DNA of 24,443 bases from Actinobacteria bacterium UBA5176 (GCA_002413305.1 DHWS01000020.1:6088-30530); one strand, 5' to 3'. Counted from the first letter of the stretch, positions 1-7,957 are shown. The notes: generated from the sequence alone by a model not told the origin. Numbers and translations are program-made.

Positions 1-880
1 GGTTGACCATCTCGATGATGGTCGGAACGCCCCGGGCCTCCTCGCCCACCATCCAGGCCACCGCGTGGTCGACTTCGACCTCTGCAGAGGCCAGCGAGCG
101 GGTCCCGAGCTTGTCCTTCAGGCGCTGGATGTGGAAGCCGTTCTTCGCCCCGTCGGGCAGGATCCGGGGGAGCAGGAAGCACGACAACCCGCCCGGCGCC
201 TGGGCCAGGACCAGGAACGCGTCGGACGTGGGATGCGAGCAGAACCACTTGTGGCCGGTGAGCTCGTACATCCCCGGGTGGCCGGCCGGTTCGGCGCGGG
301 TGGTGTTGGCCCGGACATCGGACCCGCCCTGCTTCTCCGTCATGGCCATCCCGCACAGCGCGCTGGTCGCGGGGTCGGGGTCGGTGAGGCGCGGCTCCCA
401 TTCGGCGGCCAGCGAGGGTGTGTGCCGGATCGCGGGGATCGACGCGTACGTCATCGACAGTGGGCAGCCCACGCCGGCTTCGGCCTGCGAGAGCAGGTAG
501 AGCATCGCGCCGCGGACCACATGCGCGCCGGGTTGGGGTTCCCGCCAGGGGAGTGAGGGGATGCCGGCCCGGATCCCGAGCTCCAGGAGCTCGGTCCACG
601 CGGGGTGGAACTCGACCTCGTCGATCCGGTTGCCGTAGCGGTCGTGAGTGCGGAGCTGGGGCGGGTTCCGGTCGGCCAGGACCCCCAGCCGAAGCGGTTC
701 GCCACCCAGCGTCTCTCCCAGGCGCTCCAGCCGCCCCAGCCCCCACGGGCCGGCTTCGCGTTCGACGCTCTCCCGGAGGACGGTGTCCTGCGCGAACAGG
801 TTGTAGCCCTCCAGCGGAGGGGGCTGGTTGAAGACCTCGTGGGTCGAAGAGGACGCTCGCCGGCGTTCCACGGTGGACAC
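1..880 (-). CDS. aidB: AidB-type acyl-CoA dehydrogenase, N-terminal part (runs off left edge)
   Basis: FAD-dependent acyl-CoA dehydrogenase of the AidB branch; E. coli AidB belongs to the adaptive response to alkylation damage. About 293 N-terminal codons are present and the C-terminus lies beyond position 1. The N-terminus contains NQPPPLEGYNLFAQD, typical of AidB. Around residues 178-187 it has GMAMTEKQGGSDV, then LTGHKWFCSHPTSDAFLVLA, GGLSCFLLPRILPDG and LKDKLGTRS. These closely follow E. coli AidB as I recall it and cover the FAD/acyl-CoA binding middle domain. Two in-frame GTG starts exist, at 880 and 871. I chose 880 because a TAGGCT box ends 9 nt upstream, there is no Shine-Dalgarno, and an in-frame TAG closes the frame just upstream. 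It is the last gene of a minus-strand run after the Eis-like and MBL genes. An isovaleryl-CoA dehydrogenase role cannot be excluded. Confidence 0.85.
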   Translation of the reverse strand, partial: MSTVERRRASSSTHEVFNQPPPLEGYNLFAQDTVLRESVEREAGPWGLGRLERLGETLGGEPLRLGVLADRNPPQLRTHDRYGNRIDEVEFHPAWTELLELGIRAGIPSLPWREPQPGAHVVRGAMLYLLSQAEAGVGCPLSMTYASIPAIRHTPSLAAEWEPRLTDPDPATSALCGMAMTEKQGGSDVRANTTRAEPAGHPGMYELTGHKWFCSHPTSDAFLVLAQAPGGLSCFLLPRILPDGAKNGFHIQRLKDKLGTRSLASAEVEVDHAVAWMVGEEARGVPTIIEMVN

Positions 881-889
881 GGTTCGGTC

Positions 890-895
890 AGCCTA
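890..895 (-). promoter_or_regulatory. -10 box TAGGCT of the aidB-like gene
   Basis: On the minus strand TAGGCT matches TAnnnT and ends 9 nt before the GTG at 880. No Shine-Dalgarno lies in the gap, so transcription probably starts at or within a few bases of the start codon. No convincing -35 was seen. Confidence 0.4.
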
Positions 896-944
896 TCGCA
901 GGCTGTCCGGGCGGAGGGCTCCCAGGCCCGGGGAGACGAAACGG

Positions 945-1790
945 TCAGCCTTCGGGGTCCCAGCCGAAGACGGCGCCACGGAGGCGGACCCGACCCCGCC
1001 CGGCCACGTGGAAGGCCATCGTGGTCAGATCCCGGGAGGCGGCCAGCTCCAGGAGGCGGCGCCGGCTCTCCACGGTCACCTCCGGGAGGGCGTCGAACGC
1101 GGCCGTCCATTCCGGGTTCTCGAACTGCGACGTGTGGATGAGGGCATCCGCGAGATAGATCGCGCCCTGGTCGTCATCCGACACCAGCACCGCGGCGTGT
1201 CCCGGCGTGTGCCCCGGCGCGGGCTCGAATCGGACACCCGGGAAGACCTCACGGTCATCGTCGACGAGATCGAGCAGTTGGGCGTGGTCGATGGCCGGCA
1301 GAACCATCCCGGTGACCTCGCGCATCACCTCCATCATCGAAGCGGACGCATCTGAGGTCCAGAATCCGAACTCGTCCCGCCGCATGACGACGCGTGCGTT
1401 CCGGAAGGCGGGAACCGGGGCCGGTCCGCCGAGCCGCACGAGGCCCCCGATGTGGTCCGGGTGAGCGTGGGACACCAGGACGACGTCGATGTCGTCGGGG
1501 CCGATCCCCAGGCCCTCGAGCGAACCGGGGAGCTTGCCCGCAGAGCCGTCCGGTCCGCCGAAGTCCCCCAGGCCCGCGTCCACCAGGGCGAGGCGTTCGC
1601 CGGATCGCAGCAGGAGCGTCTGGTAGGCGAGCCGGATCATGCCTTCCTCGGTCAGCGTCGAGCCCGCGAACCGCCGCCACTGCTCCTCCGGCACGCCGGG
1701 GAAGATCGCCTCCGGCGAGTAATCGCTCCACCCGTCGGAAAGGACCGTGCACTCGATCGAGCCGATCAGGAAGCTGTCCTGCGTGTCCAT
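945..1790 (-). CDS. MBL-fold metallo-hydrolase
   Basis: Metallo-beta-lactamase superfamily hydrolase of 281 aa, probably cytoplasmic since no signal peptide is seen. The metal-binding motif HAHPDHIGG sits mid-protein. Further conserved features are PGHTPGHAAVLV (third metal histidine region), LADALIHTSQFE (aspartate bridging ligand) and a late MAFHVAGRGRVR histidine. The open frame runs further upstream to 2276, but ATG at 1790 is the start: it has a strong AAGGAGG Shine-Dalgarno, and the upstream frame is antisense-style shadow over the eis-like gene. It lies 67 nt downstream of that gene and may be co-transcribed. The architecture resembles quinolone-degrading/lactonase-like MBL enzymes, but the substrate cannot be inferred. 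Confidence 0.9.
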   Translation of the reverse strand: MDTQDSFLIGSIECTVLSDGWSDYSPEAIFPGVPEEQWRRFAGSTLTEEGMIRLAYQTLLLRSGERLALVDAGLGDFGGPDGSAGKLPGSLEGLGIGPDDIDVVLVSHAHPDHIGGLVRLGGPAPVPAFRNARVVMRRDEFGFWTSDASASMMEVMREVTGMVLPAIDHAQLLDLVDDDREVFPGVRFEPAPGHTPGHAAVLVSDDDQGAIYLADALIHTSQFENPEWTAAFDALPEVTVESRRRLLELAASRDLTTMAFHVAGRGRVRLRGAVFGWDPEG

Positions 1791-1857
1791 GGCCTTCCTC
1801 CTTCGACTGGCGCTTTGATGGACCAACCCACGAACCTCTGCCCGTGACTGAGCGAGG

Positions 1858-3075
1858 TCAGAAGACGGTCGGGCACCAGGGAAGCGGATCCCACGCGAAC
1901 ATCGCGTCGGCCCGGCGGATGGCGTTCGGCTCGCCGTCGACCCGCCCCGCCCGCTGCAGGACGGAGAACCGCACACCGCCCAGGTACGCCGCGCCCAGAT
2001 CCTCGGCCGAGACCGCCAGATCGGGTTCGCGACCGGTCGGCGCGCACGTGGCGCCATCGGGTCCGCCCTCCAACAGGTAGCGGCCCTCCGTCCATGGGCA
2101 GAACGCGTCGCGCACCTCGAACACCACCGAACCGGACTGCGAGTACCGGCGGGCGGCAAGCGCCGCGGGCACGTCGACCACCCGGATCCACAGGGAGTCG
2201 CCGACCAGCGTCTTGAGCCGGCGCGGTTCGGCAAGCATGTACCGCAAGGGTTCGTCAAGGGGCCGGGGCCACGCATCCAGCTTGTCGATGAGATCCACGC
2301 CCAGGCAGTAGCGCCACAGATCCGCGTATGCCCCAGCCGACTCGCTCATCAGCTCCGAGATCCGGAGGGTCCCGCCGGCCAGGCCGTTCTCCCAGTCGCT
2401 CTTCAGGCGGTACACGACGTACCCGTCGTCCTGTCCACCGGTCCGGTGCAGGGCGAAGAACAGCGCGCCGAATCCGTCACGCCACCGTTCGTGATCCGCC
2501 GTGTCGTGGCGCCAGAACCCTTCGTGCCAGCTCCACATCCCCGGCCTGGTGGGGACCACCCGCTCGTGGATCGGGGGCATCCGAACGAGAGCTTCGTCCT
2601 TCTCCACGATCTCGACCGCGCCGCCGGGCTCGGCGGGCCGGGCGAACGCCGAGCGCGCCGTCTCGATCTCCAGGCGTGTCGACAGCGCTGCCATCCCGTA
2701 GCCGAACCGCCCGTAGATCGAGCTCTCCGAGGCCCACAGGCCGGCGATCGACTCGCCGCGCTCGCGGACGTCGTCGAGCTGGCGGCGCATCATCTGCGTC
2801 AGCAGGCCCCGGCGGCGATGGGTCGGCGACACGCCCACGACCGTCACCCCGGCCATCGGGACCCTCGCCCCGGGAACGGTGAGCGTCAGCGAGAACGCGC
2901 CGGCCGTGCCGACGATCCGCTCGCCGTCCAGCACCGGCAGGCTCCGGTCGGCCTCGAAGACCAGCCGCTCGTTCTCGACCTCCGCTGGTTCGAGGTGCTC
3001 GCCGAAGGCCCGTTCCACCGACCGGACGAAAGTGGCGAACTCGTCCGGTTCGATCGGTCTGATGGCCAGGTCCAC
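1858..3075 (-). CDS. Eis-family GNAT N-acetyltransferase
   Basis: A 405-aa protein close in size to M. tuberculosis Eis (about 400 aa), an acetyl-CoA-dependent acetyltransferase acting on amines such as aminoglycosides and polyamines. The N-terminal GNAT core carries VTVVGVSPTHRRRGLLTQMM, the acetyl-CoA pyrophosphate loop (V-x-P-x-x-R-R-R-G). SIYGRFGYGMA contains the tyrosine equivalent to the general-acid Tyr of Eis. A second GNAT-like domain and an SCP2-like C-terminal region follow, and the chain ends in Phe, whose carboxylate is catalytic in Eis. The start is GTG 3075 with GAGGGG 8 nt upstream; a CATAAT box at 3109-3114 on the minus strand would give a short leader. It diverges from the methyltransferase gene. 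The physiological substrate is unknown. Confidence 0.9.
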   Translation of the reverse strand: MDLAIRPIEPDEFATFVRSVERAFGEHLEPAEVENERLVFEADRSLPVLDGERIVGTAGAFSLTLTVPGARVPMAGVTVVGVSPTHRRRGLLTQMMRRQLDDVRERGESIAGLWASESSIYGRFGYGMAALSTRLEIETARSAFARPAEPGGAVEIVEKDEALVRMPPIHERVVPTRPGMWSWHEGFWRHDTADHERWRDGFGALFFALHRTGGQDDGYVVYRLKSDWENGLAGGTLRISELMSESAGAYADLWRYCLGVDLIDKLDAWPRPLDEPLRYMLAEPRRLKTLVGDSLWIRVVDVPAALAARRYSQSGSVVFEVRDAFCPWTEGRYLLEGGPDGATCAPTGREPDLAVSAEDLGAAYLGGVRFSVLQRAGRVDGEPNAIRRADAMFAWDPLPWCPTVF

Positions 3076-3197
3076 GGATCGATCCCCTCACTCGCCGGTC
3101 AGCGTTCCATTATGTCGTACGGCGCTGGGTGCGAACCGGGCGCGGAGCGGGAACACGGCGTCGTCGCCCATCTCGGCAGCCCGGACCTACCAAGGAG

Positions 3198-3203
3198 TAG
3201 GAT
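3198..3203 (+). promoter_or_regulatory. -10 box TAGGAT before the methyltransferase gene
   Basis: TAGGAT ends 6 nt before ATG 3210, the spacing expected of a leaderless transcript. The overlapping AAGGAG at 3192-3197 sits 12 nt from the ATG, which is long for a Shine-Dalgarno, so the leaderless reading is preferred. Confidence 0.4.
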
Positions 3204-3209
3204 GAACGT

Positions 3210-3941
3210 ATGATGGCGGACGGAGCGACGCACGATTACCTGTGGACGGGACGAAGCGGCCCCTTCACCATCCTGTTGAACGACCAGGTCTTCGCCCCCA
3301 CGCACACCAGCCGGGAGGTGGCCGAGGGCATCACCGTCCATCCCGGCGACACGGTGATCGACGTGGGCAGCGGCTCCGGGGTGCTCTCCTTCGTGGCCGC
3401 GAAGCTCGGCGCCCGTAAGGTCTTCGGGGGCGAGGTCAACCCTGCCTCGGTCGAGCTCGCCCGGAGGAACGCCGAGCTCCTCGGTCTCCAAGACGTGGTC
3501 GAGTTCCGGCTGGGAAGCCTGTTCGAACCGTTCGGAGACGTGCGGGCCGATGTGGTGATCGGTGACGTGTCCGGCATCCCGGACGAGATCGCCTCCATCT
3601 CGGGCTGGTTCCCCGGCGGGTTCAGCGGCGGTCCGACCGGCGCCGAGGTCCCCATGGCCATGCTCGAATCCTCCCGGTCGCACCTCGCCCCCGGCGGGCG
3701 GCTCTACCTGCCCACGGCGTCGATCCAGGACGAGAACGCCGTGCTCCGGACCGCCCGGCGGATCTTCGGCGAGGGCCGGATCCGCCAACTCCGCGAACGG
3801 CTGATGCCGCTCCCGGGAAAGATCTCCGAGAGCACGGTGGCCCGCCGGCTCATGGACAGCGGCATGGTCCGGCTCATCCGCCGGGGCAGCCGTCTCCTGT
3901 GGGAACTGCGGGTCTGGGAGATCACCGCCCCGCCGGCCTGA
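3210..3941 (+). CDS. SAM-dependent methyltransferase, PrmA/PrmC-like
   Basis: Class I Rossmann-fold methyltransferase of 243 aa. Motif I is VIDVGSGSGVLSFVAAKLGA (about residues 49-68), followed by motif II acidic GGEVNPASVELARRN and motif IV VVIGDVSGIPDE. The arrangement, and the ILLNDQVFAPTHTS stretch before motif I, resembles ribosomal protein L11 or release-factor glutamine methyltransferases. The canonical NPPY is replaced by GDVSGIP, so a glutamine substrate is not supported. No membrane segment is seen. ATG 3210 and ATG 3213 are both possible starts. Transcription appears to be its own, divergent from the eis-like gene across a 134-nt gap. The substrate is unknown. Confidence 0.85.
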   Translation: MMADGATHDYLWTGRSGPFTILLNDQVFAPTHTSREVAEGITVHPGDTVIDVGSGSGVLSFVAAKLGARKVFGGEVNPASVELARRNAELLGLQDVVEFRLGSLFEPFGDVRADVVIGDVSGIPDEIASISGWFPGGFSGGPTGAEVPMAMLESSRSHLAPGGRLYLPTASIQDENAVLRTARRIFGEGRIRQLRERLMPLPGKISESTVARRLMDSGMVRLIRRGSRLLWELRVWEITAPPA

Positions 3942-4002
3942 CCTCCGCTCGTCCGCCTTCCGGTCCCGGTTCGAACCTCCTGCCAACCCCTTCCGCTCCC
4001 CG

Positions 4003-4008
4003 TAGAGT
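4003..4008 (+). promoter_or_regulatory. Promoter of the CPBP protease gene (-10 TAGAGT)
   Basis: TAGAGT ends 6 nt before ATG 4015. A CTGCCA at 3980-3985, 17 nt upstream, is a passable -35. There is no room for a leader with a ribosome site, which implies a leaderless mRNA. Confidence 0.45.
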
Positions 4009-4014
4009 GAGGCC

Positions 4015-4833
4015 ATGGCCGGCCTCGATCCCCGCGACCCGCCCCTCGCCACCGCGCCGCCCGAAACGCCTCCCTCCGAAGGTCCCAGCCACGTCTCCCG
4101 CTTCCCCGCCGGGTCCGACCGGCGGTTGCTGGCCACCGAGGTCGGCATCGTGCTGGCGCTGTCCCTGCTGCCCGCCGCCGTGGACGCCATCATCAGCCTG
4201 GCTTCGGCGCCGCTGGCCGGGATCCAGGTCTTCACGTTCTCGAACGCCCAGCTGGCCCAGCAGCTGAGCGACATCGTGTTTACCACCGCCCCGGTCGCCC
4301 TGGTCTTCTACCTGATCCGCAGGAACGGGGAGCCCCGCGACGCGTTCGGCTTCCAGACCGACGCGCTGGCCCGCGACGCCGCGTGGGGGCTCCTGGCCGC
4401 TATGGCCGTCTCCGCGGTCGGCATCGCGATCTATCTCGCCGCCATCCGGCTGGACGTCAACCGGTTCGTCGTCCCGGTGCCGCCGCTCGGGCATTGGTGG
4501 ACCGTGCCCGTCCTGGTGCTCGGGGCCGCCGAGTCCGGCCTGCTCGAGGAGGTCATCGTGGCCGGATACCTGATCCGGCGGCTCGAACAGTTCGGCTTGG
4601 GCTCGGCCGCCGCGGTGGTCACGGCGGCCGTGTTCCGGGGTGCGTACCACCTCTACCAGGGGTGGGGCGGGTTCACGGGGAACCTGCTGCTGGGACTGGC
4701 GTTCGGGACGGCGTTCGTGAAGTGGCGGCGAACCTGGCCCCTGGTTGTGGCTCACGTGGCGGTCGACACGCTGGCCGGGGTGGCCTACATCGTCTTCCGG
4801 GGACACTGCATCTTCGGGGCGTGCATCAAGTGA
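4015..4833 (+). CDS. CPBP-family intramembrane metalloprotease
   Basis: Polytopic membrane protein of 272 aa related to the CAAX prenyl protease/bacteriocin-processing (Abi, Rce1-like) family. A proline-rich cytoplasmic N-terminus of about 40 residues precedes roughly six to seven hydrophobic segments. The signature LLEEVIVAGYLIRRL starts near residue 176, with the catalytic pair Glu178-Glu179; the usual FRG is replaced by VAG, a variant I recall from actinobacterial members. The second motif region is FRGAYHLYQGWGGF with its metal-binding histidine, and VAHVAVDTLAG supplies the third. The gene ends in an overlap with the GTG of the downstream lipoprotein (4830-4833), indicating translational coupling. 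The substrate protein is unknown. Confidence 0.88.
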   Translation: MAGLDPRDPPLATAPPETPPSEGPSHVSRFPAGSDRRLLATEVGIVLALSLLPAAVDAIISLASAPLAGIQVFTFSNAQLAQQLSDIVFTTAPVALVFYLIRRNGEPRDAFGFQTDALARDAAWGLLAAMAVSAVGIAIYLAAIRLDVNRFVVPVPPLGHWWTVPVLVLGAAESGLLEEVIVAGYLIRRLEQFGLGSAAAVVTAAVFRGAYHLYQGWGGFTGNLLLGLAFGTAFVKWRRTWPLVVAHVAVDTLAGVAYIVFRGHCIFGACIK

Positions 4834-6839
4834 CCCCGAGATCCCTCGGGCCCGTGGGGATCTTCTTGGCCCTGCTCCTGGCCGCTTCGGCATGCACGGG
4901 AGGCGGGTCGGACGGGCACGTATCGCCGGGGCCGTCGCGCGGAACAGGCACCCCGCGCACCGTCCAGGAGCTCCGGATCGGCTCGGCGGGGTTCGGCCTC
5001 CCGAACCCCGTGCAGCGCGAGGTGGCCGTGGCCGCCGGCCGGCTGGTCTACCTGGCCGGAGGCCTGAACGCGGCCGAGCGATCGGTGGCCGCCGTCTTCA
5101 CTCTTGACCCGTCGACGGGTCGCACCGCTGAGGTCGGTTCGATGCCCCAGGCCTTCCACGATGCGGCGGGCGCGATGATCGGGCAGCGGCTGTTCGTGTT
5201 CGGCGGGGGGACCGGAGAGAGTTCGGACGCGGTCCAGACGTTCGACACCGTCTCGCACGCCACGTCGGTGGCCGGACACCTTCCGCGTCCGCTGTCGGAC
5301 CTGCAGGTCGCCATGGTGAACGGCACCGTCTATCTGGTCGGCGGGTGGGATGGCACCGCCTACTCCCGGACGATCTACGCGACCACCGATGGGCTCCACA
5401 TCCGCACCGCCGGACAGCTCCCGGTAGGGATCCGGTACCCGGCGGTTGCCGCGGTCGGCGATTCGATCGTGGTGGCCGGTGGCGTGACGCCCGCCGGACC
5501 GACCGATGCCGTATCGATCTTCGAGACGAAGTCCGGCCGGACCCTGTCGCTGGGGCGGCTGCCGGTCCCGGTCGGGCACGGGGGAGCGTTCTCGCTGGGC
5601 GGCCTGGTGTACCTGGCCGGCGGGCAGGACGGATCCGGGCACGCCGTCTCGGACGTCGTGTCGATCGATCCGGCGACGAAAAGGGTCGTCGGCCTCCCTC
5701 CGCTCGCCGCGCCGCTGTCCGATCCCGGTGTCGTGGTCACCGGCGGGCGGGCTCTGCTGGTCGGAGGCTGGCGGCAGACCGCGGTGAACCAGGTGCTCCG
5801 GGCCTCGCTGGAGACCGTGACGGTCGCCCCGCCGCCCAGCCCCGACGGCGCCGTGGCAGCCTCGCTCCGGCCCTTCGCCGGGCTCCTGCTGATCGCCGAC
5901 CGGGGGAACAACCGCCTGCTGGTCATGGATGCGAGCAAGCACATCGTGTGGCGCTACCCGGATCCGGCTCTTCCCCCGCCCCCGTTCCGCTTCTACTTCC
6001 CCGACGACGCGTTCTGGGTGCACGGAGGCAACGCCATCCTGGTCAGCGAGGAGGAGAACGACGTCGTCCAGGAGATCGCCTACCCGAGCGGGAGGACGAT
6101 CTGGTCGTACGGCCACGCGGGAGTGCCGGGTTCGGCGGCCGGCTACCTCGACCAGCCGGACGACGCCTATCCCTACCCAGGCGGCGGGGCGATCGTGGCG
6201 GATGCGAAGAACTGCCGCATCGTGTTCTTCGACGCGAAAGGGAACTTCGCCCGCCAGATCGGGAGGACGGCCAGCGCGGACGTGACGGGGGCGTGCTACC
6301 ACGCACTGCCGGACCATGTAGCGTATCCGAACGGGGACACGCCGCTGCCGAACGGCCACGTCCTCATCTCGGAGCTCCGGGGCGGCGGCTGGCTGGACGA
6401 GGTGACGTCCGACGGCCACCCGGTCTGGCAGACGCACGTCGCCGGGATCCATCTCCCGTCCGACCCGCAGCGCTTGCTGGACGGGAGCTTCCTGACGGTC
6501 GACTACGACACACCGGGCCGGATCGTCCGGTTCACGTCGGACGGCAGGGTGCTGTGGGACTACCACGTCACGAGCGGCACGGGGGTCCTTTCGAACCCGA
6601 GCCTGGCCGCGCCGCTTCCGAACGGGCTGGTCGCCGTGAACGACGATTTCAACCACCGGGTGGTCCTGATCGACCCGGCGACGAAGGAGATCGTGTGGCA
6701 GTACGGGGTGAGGGGAGTGGCCGGCACCGGACAGGGCTACCTGCGGATCCCGGACGGCCTGGACCTGCTCCTGCCCGGCGGTCTGACGCCCCTGCATGGG
6801 GACTTCGCCACGACCACCGTCACCCCGGGCCGGCCGTAG
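4830..6839 (+). CDS. Lipoprotein with two fused beta-propellers (Kelch-like plus PQQ/arylsulfotransferase-like)
   Basis: A 669-aa exported protein. The GTG start overlaps the CPBP stop. A hydrophobic signal segment (GIFLALLLAASAC) ends in a lipobox-like AASAC, with Cys near residue 22, then a Gly/Ser/Pro-rich linker. Residues about 40-330 hold Kelch-like repeats, each about 47 aa with GG followed by an aromatic or valine and a W or L (for example VYLVGGWDGTAYS, VYLAGGQDGSGHA, ALLVGGWRQTA). Residues about 345-660 form a second propeller with NHL/arylsulfotransferase-like blades (LLIADRGNNRLLVMD, IVWRYPDP, VLWDYHV, EIVWQYGVRG). It probably acts on the cell surface as a binding or scaffold protein. 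No catalytic residue set is recognised. The open frame extends upstream to 4383 inside the CPBP gene, but that part is shadow. Confidence 0.85.
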   Translation: MTPRSLGPVGIFLALLLAASACTGGGSDGHVSPGPSRGTGTPRTVQELRIGSAGFGLPNPVQREVAVAAGRLVYLAGGLNAAERSVAAVFTLDPSTGRTAEVGSMPQAFHDAAGAMIGQRLFVFGGGTGESSDAVQTFDTVSHATSVAGHLPRPLSDLQVAMVNGTVYLVGGWDGTAYSRTIYATTDGLHIRTAGQLPVGIRYPAVAAVGDSIVVAGGVTPAGPTDAVSIFETKSGRTLSLGRLPVPVGHGGAFSLGGLVYLAGGQDGSGHAVSDVVSIDPATKRVVGLPPLAAPLSDPGVVVTGGRALLVGGWRQTAVNQVLRASLETVTVAPPPSPDGAVAASLRPFAGLLLIADRGNNRLLVMDASKHIVWRYPDPALPPPPFRFYFPDDAFWVHGGNAILVSEEENDVVQEIAYPSGRTIWSYGHAGVPGSAAGYLDQPDDAYPYPGGGAIVADAKNCRIVFFDAKGNFARQIGRTASADVTGACYHALPDHVAYPNGDTPLPNGHVLISELRGGGWLDEVTSDGHPVWQTHVAGIHLPSDPQRLLDGSFLTVDYDTPGRIVRFTSDGRVLWDYHVTSGTGVLSNPSLAAPLPNGLVAVNDDFNHRVVLIDPATKEIVWQYGVRGVAGTGQGYLRIPDGLDLLLPGGLTPLHGDFATTTVTPGRP

Positions 6840-6852
6840 CGCGGGCCGAGCG

Positions 6853-6858
6853 TATGCT
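6853..6858 (+). promoter_or_regulatory. -10 box TATGCT of selD
   Basis: TATGCT lies exactly 7 nt before ATG 6866 and within the 26-nt gap after the lipoprotein stop. No Shine-Dalgarno is visible, so selD is probably translated from a leaderless transcript. No good -35 was seen. Confidence 0.45.
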
Positions 6859-6865
6859 CGCCGAT

Positions 6866-7939
6866 ATGTCCGAGAGCATGCGCGAGGAGGTGCGGCTCAC
6901 CCGCTACAGCCACGGCGCCGGTTGAGCGTGCAAGCTCGCCGCGAGCGACCTGGCTCAGGTCCTGGGCCTCCTGACCCCAACCGCATATCCGCCCGAGGTG
7001 CTGGTCTCGCCCGAGACGGGTGACGACGCGGGCGTGTTCGCCCTGCCGGGGAACGACCACCTGGCGCTGGTGCAGACCGTCGACTTCTTCACGCCCATCG
7101 TGGACGACCCCTTCGATTGGGGCCGGATCGCCGCGGCGAACGCGTTCTCCGACGTCTACGCCATGGGCGGCCGGCCGGTCACGGCCCTGAACCTGGTCGC
7201 CTGGCCCGTCGAACAGCTCCCCCTCGAGATGCTGGCCCGGGTCCTGGAGGGCGGGGCAGCCATCGCCGCGGAGGCGGGGGTGACGATCCTCGGGGGGCAT
7301 TCGATCCACGACCCCGAGCCGAAGTACGGGATGGCCGTGACGGGGTTCGTCGATCCGGCGCGCATGGTCCGGAACTCCACGATGCGGGCCGCCGACCTGC
7401 TCTACCTCACGAAGCCGCTCGGTCTGGGGATCATCGCCACAGCCGTGAAGGCGGGGAGGGCCACGCCGCTGCAGCTTCGAGCCGCCGTGGGGACGATGTC
7501 CGCGCTCAACGCGGACGCTTCGGAGGCGATGCTCGAAGCCGGCGCGACGGCGTGCACGGACGTGACGGGGTTCGGCTTGATGGGGCACCTGCACATCGCG
7601 CTCCGGGCGGCCGGGCTCTCCGCCGTGCTGGACGCATCCGCCGTCCCGTTCCTGGAGGGGGCGGCGGATCTGGCCCGAGCCGGCATGGTCCCCAGTGGGA
7701 CCCGTTCGAACCTCGAGTTCGTGACGCCTTCCACCGATTGGGGCCAGCTGGGCGAGATCGAACAGCTCCTGCTGGCCGACGCGCAGACCAGCGGTGGATT
7801 GCTGATCGCCATCCCTCCGGGGGAGGCCCGGCTGCTCGAAGAGGGTCTCGAGCGACGAGGGCTGCTCGTGGCCAACGTCGGGCGGGTCGTCGATGGCGGA
7901 ACCGGCCGGATCATGGTCGCAGGCATGGTGGCGGGCTGA
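6866..7939 (+). CDS. selD: Selenide, water dikinase (selenophosphate synthetase), itself a selenoprotein with Sec at residue 20
   Basis: Makes selenophosphate from selenide and ATP, the selenium donor for Sec-tRNA and selenouridine synthesis; cytoplasmic. Read through the in-frame TGA at 6923-6925 the protein is 357 aa, the usual family length. The N-terminus RLTRYSHGAG-U-ACK aligns with E. coli SelD RLTQYSHGAGCGCK, putting Sec20 at catalytic Cys17 and Lys23 at Lys20. Then come ETGDDAGVF, QTVDFFTPIVDDP, AANAFSDVYAMGGRP, ILGGHSI, DVTGFGLMGHL and DAQTSGGLL, all SelD hallmarks for ATP/Mg binding. The frame is identical before and after the TGA, and two SECIS-like hairpins follow it. The start ATG 6866 has a -10 box 7 nt upstream. 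Calling only 6998-7939 would lose the catalytic N-terminus. No selA, selB or tRNA-Sec lies in this window. Confidence 0.95.
6923..6961 (+). promoter_or_regulatory. UGA-Sec codon and candidate bacterial SECIS
   Basis: After the UGA (6923-6925) lie two adjacent perfect hairpins. One is GCTCG-CCG-CGAGC at 6934-6946. The other is GACCTG-GCT-CAGGTC at 6947-6961. The second has a 6-bp stem and a 3-nt loop beginning with G, 27 nt after the UGA. A short apical loop with an early G at that distance fits the bacterial SECIS pattern recognised by SelB. An alternative outer pairing is TGAGC 6923-6927 with GCTCA 6953-6957. Which fold forms was not computed. Confidence 0.6.
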
Positions 7940-7957
7940 GGGCCAGGCTGAGGGTCA
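7934..7957. repeat. 12-bp tandem duplication across the selD stop codon
   Basis: GGCTGAGGGCCA at 7934-7945 is followed directly by GGCTGAGGGTCA at 7946-7957, a tandem copy with one mismatch. Because the unit is 12 bp, the second copy places another in-frame TGA four codons after the selD stop. Confidence 0.8.

Noticed and set aside
1791..2276. N-terminal extension of the MBL gene
   Set aside because: It lies over the eis-like gene in another frame, and ATG 1790 has a strong ribosome site.
3202..3213. Three-codon upstream ORF (ATG AAC GTA TGA) with AAGGAG before it, overlapping the methyltransferase start
   Set aside because: The same bases form a TAGGAT -10 box with leaderless spacing seen at other genes here, so the mini-ORF would probably not be transcribed.
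4785..6797. Long minus-strand open frame (670 codons) opposite the lipoprotein
   Set aside because: Its translation is Arg/Pro/Gly-rich without motifs, a typical antisense shadow in high-GC DNA; the plus strand has a signal peptide and propeller repeats.
6866..6925. selD as a pseudogene broken by a nonsense codon
   Set aside because: The stop is TGA at the exact position of the catalytic Cys/Sec, the frame continues intact for the full SelD length, and SECIS-like hairpins follow.
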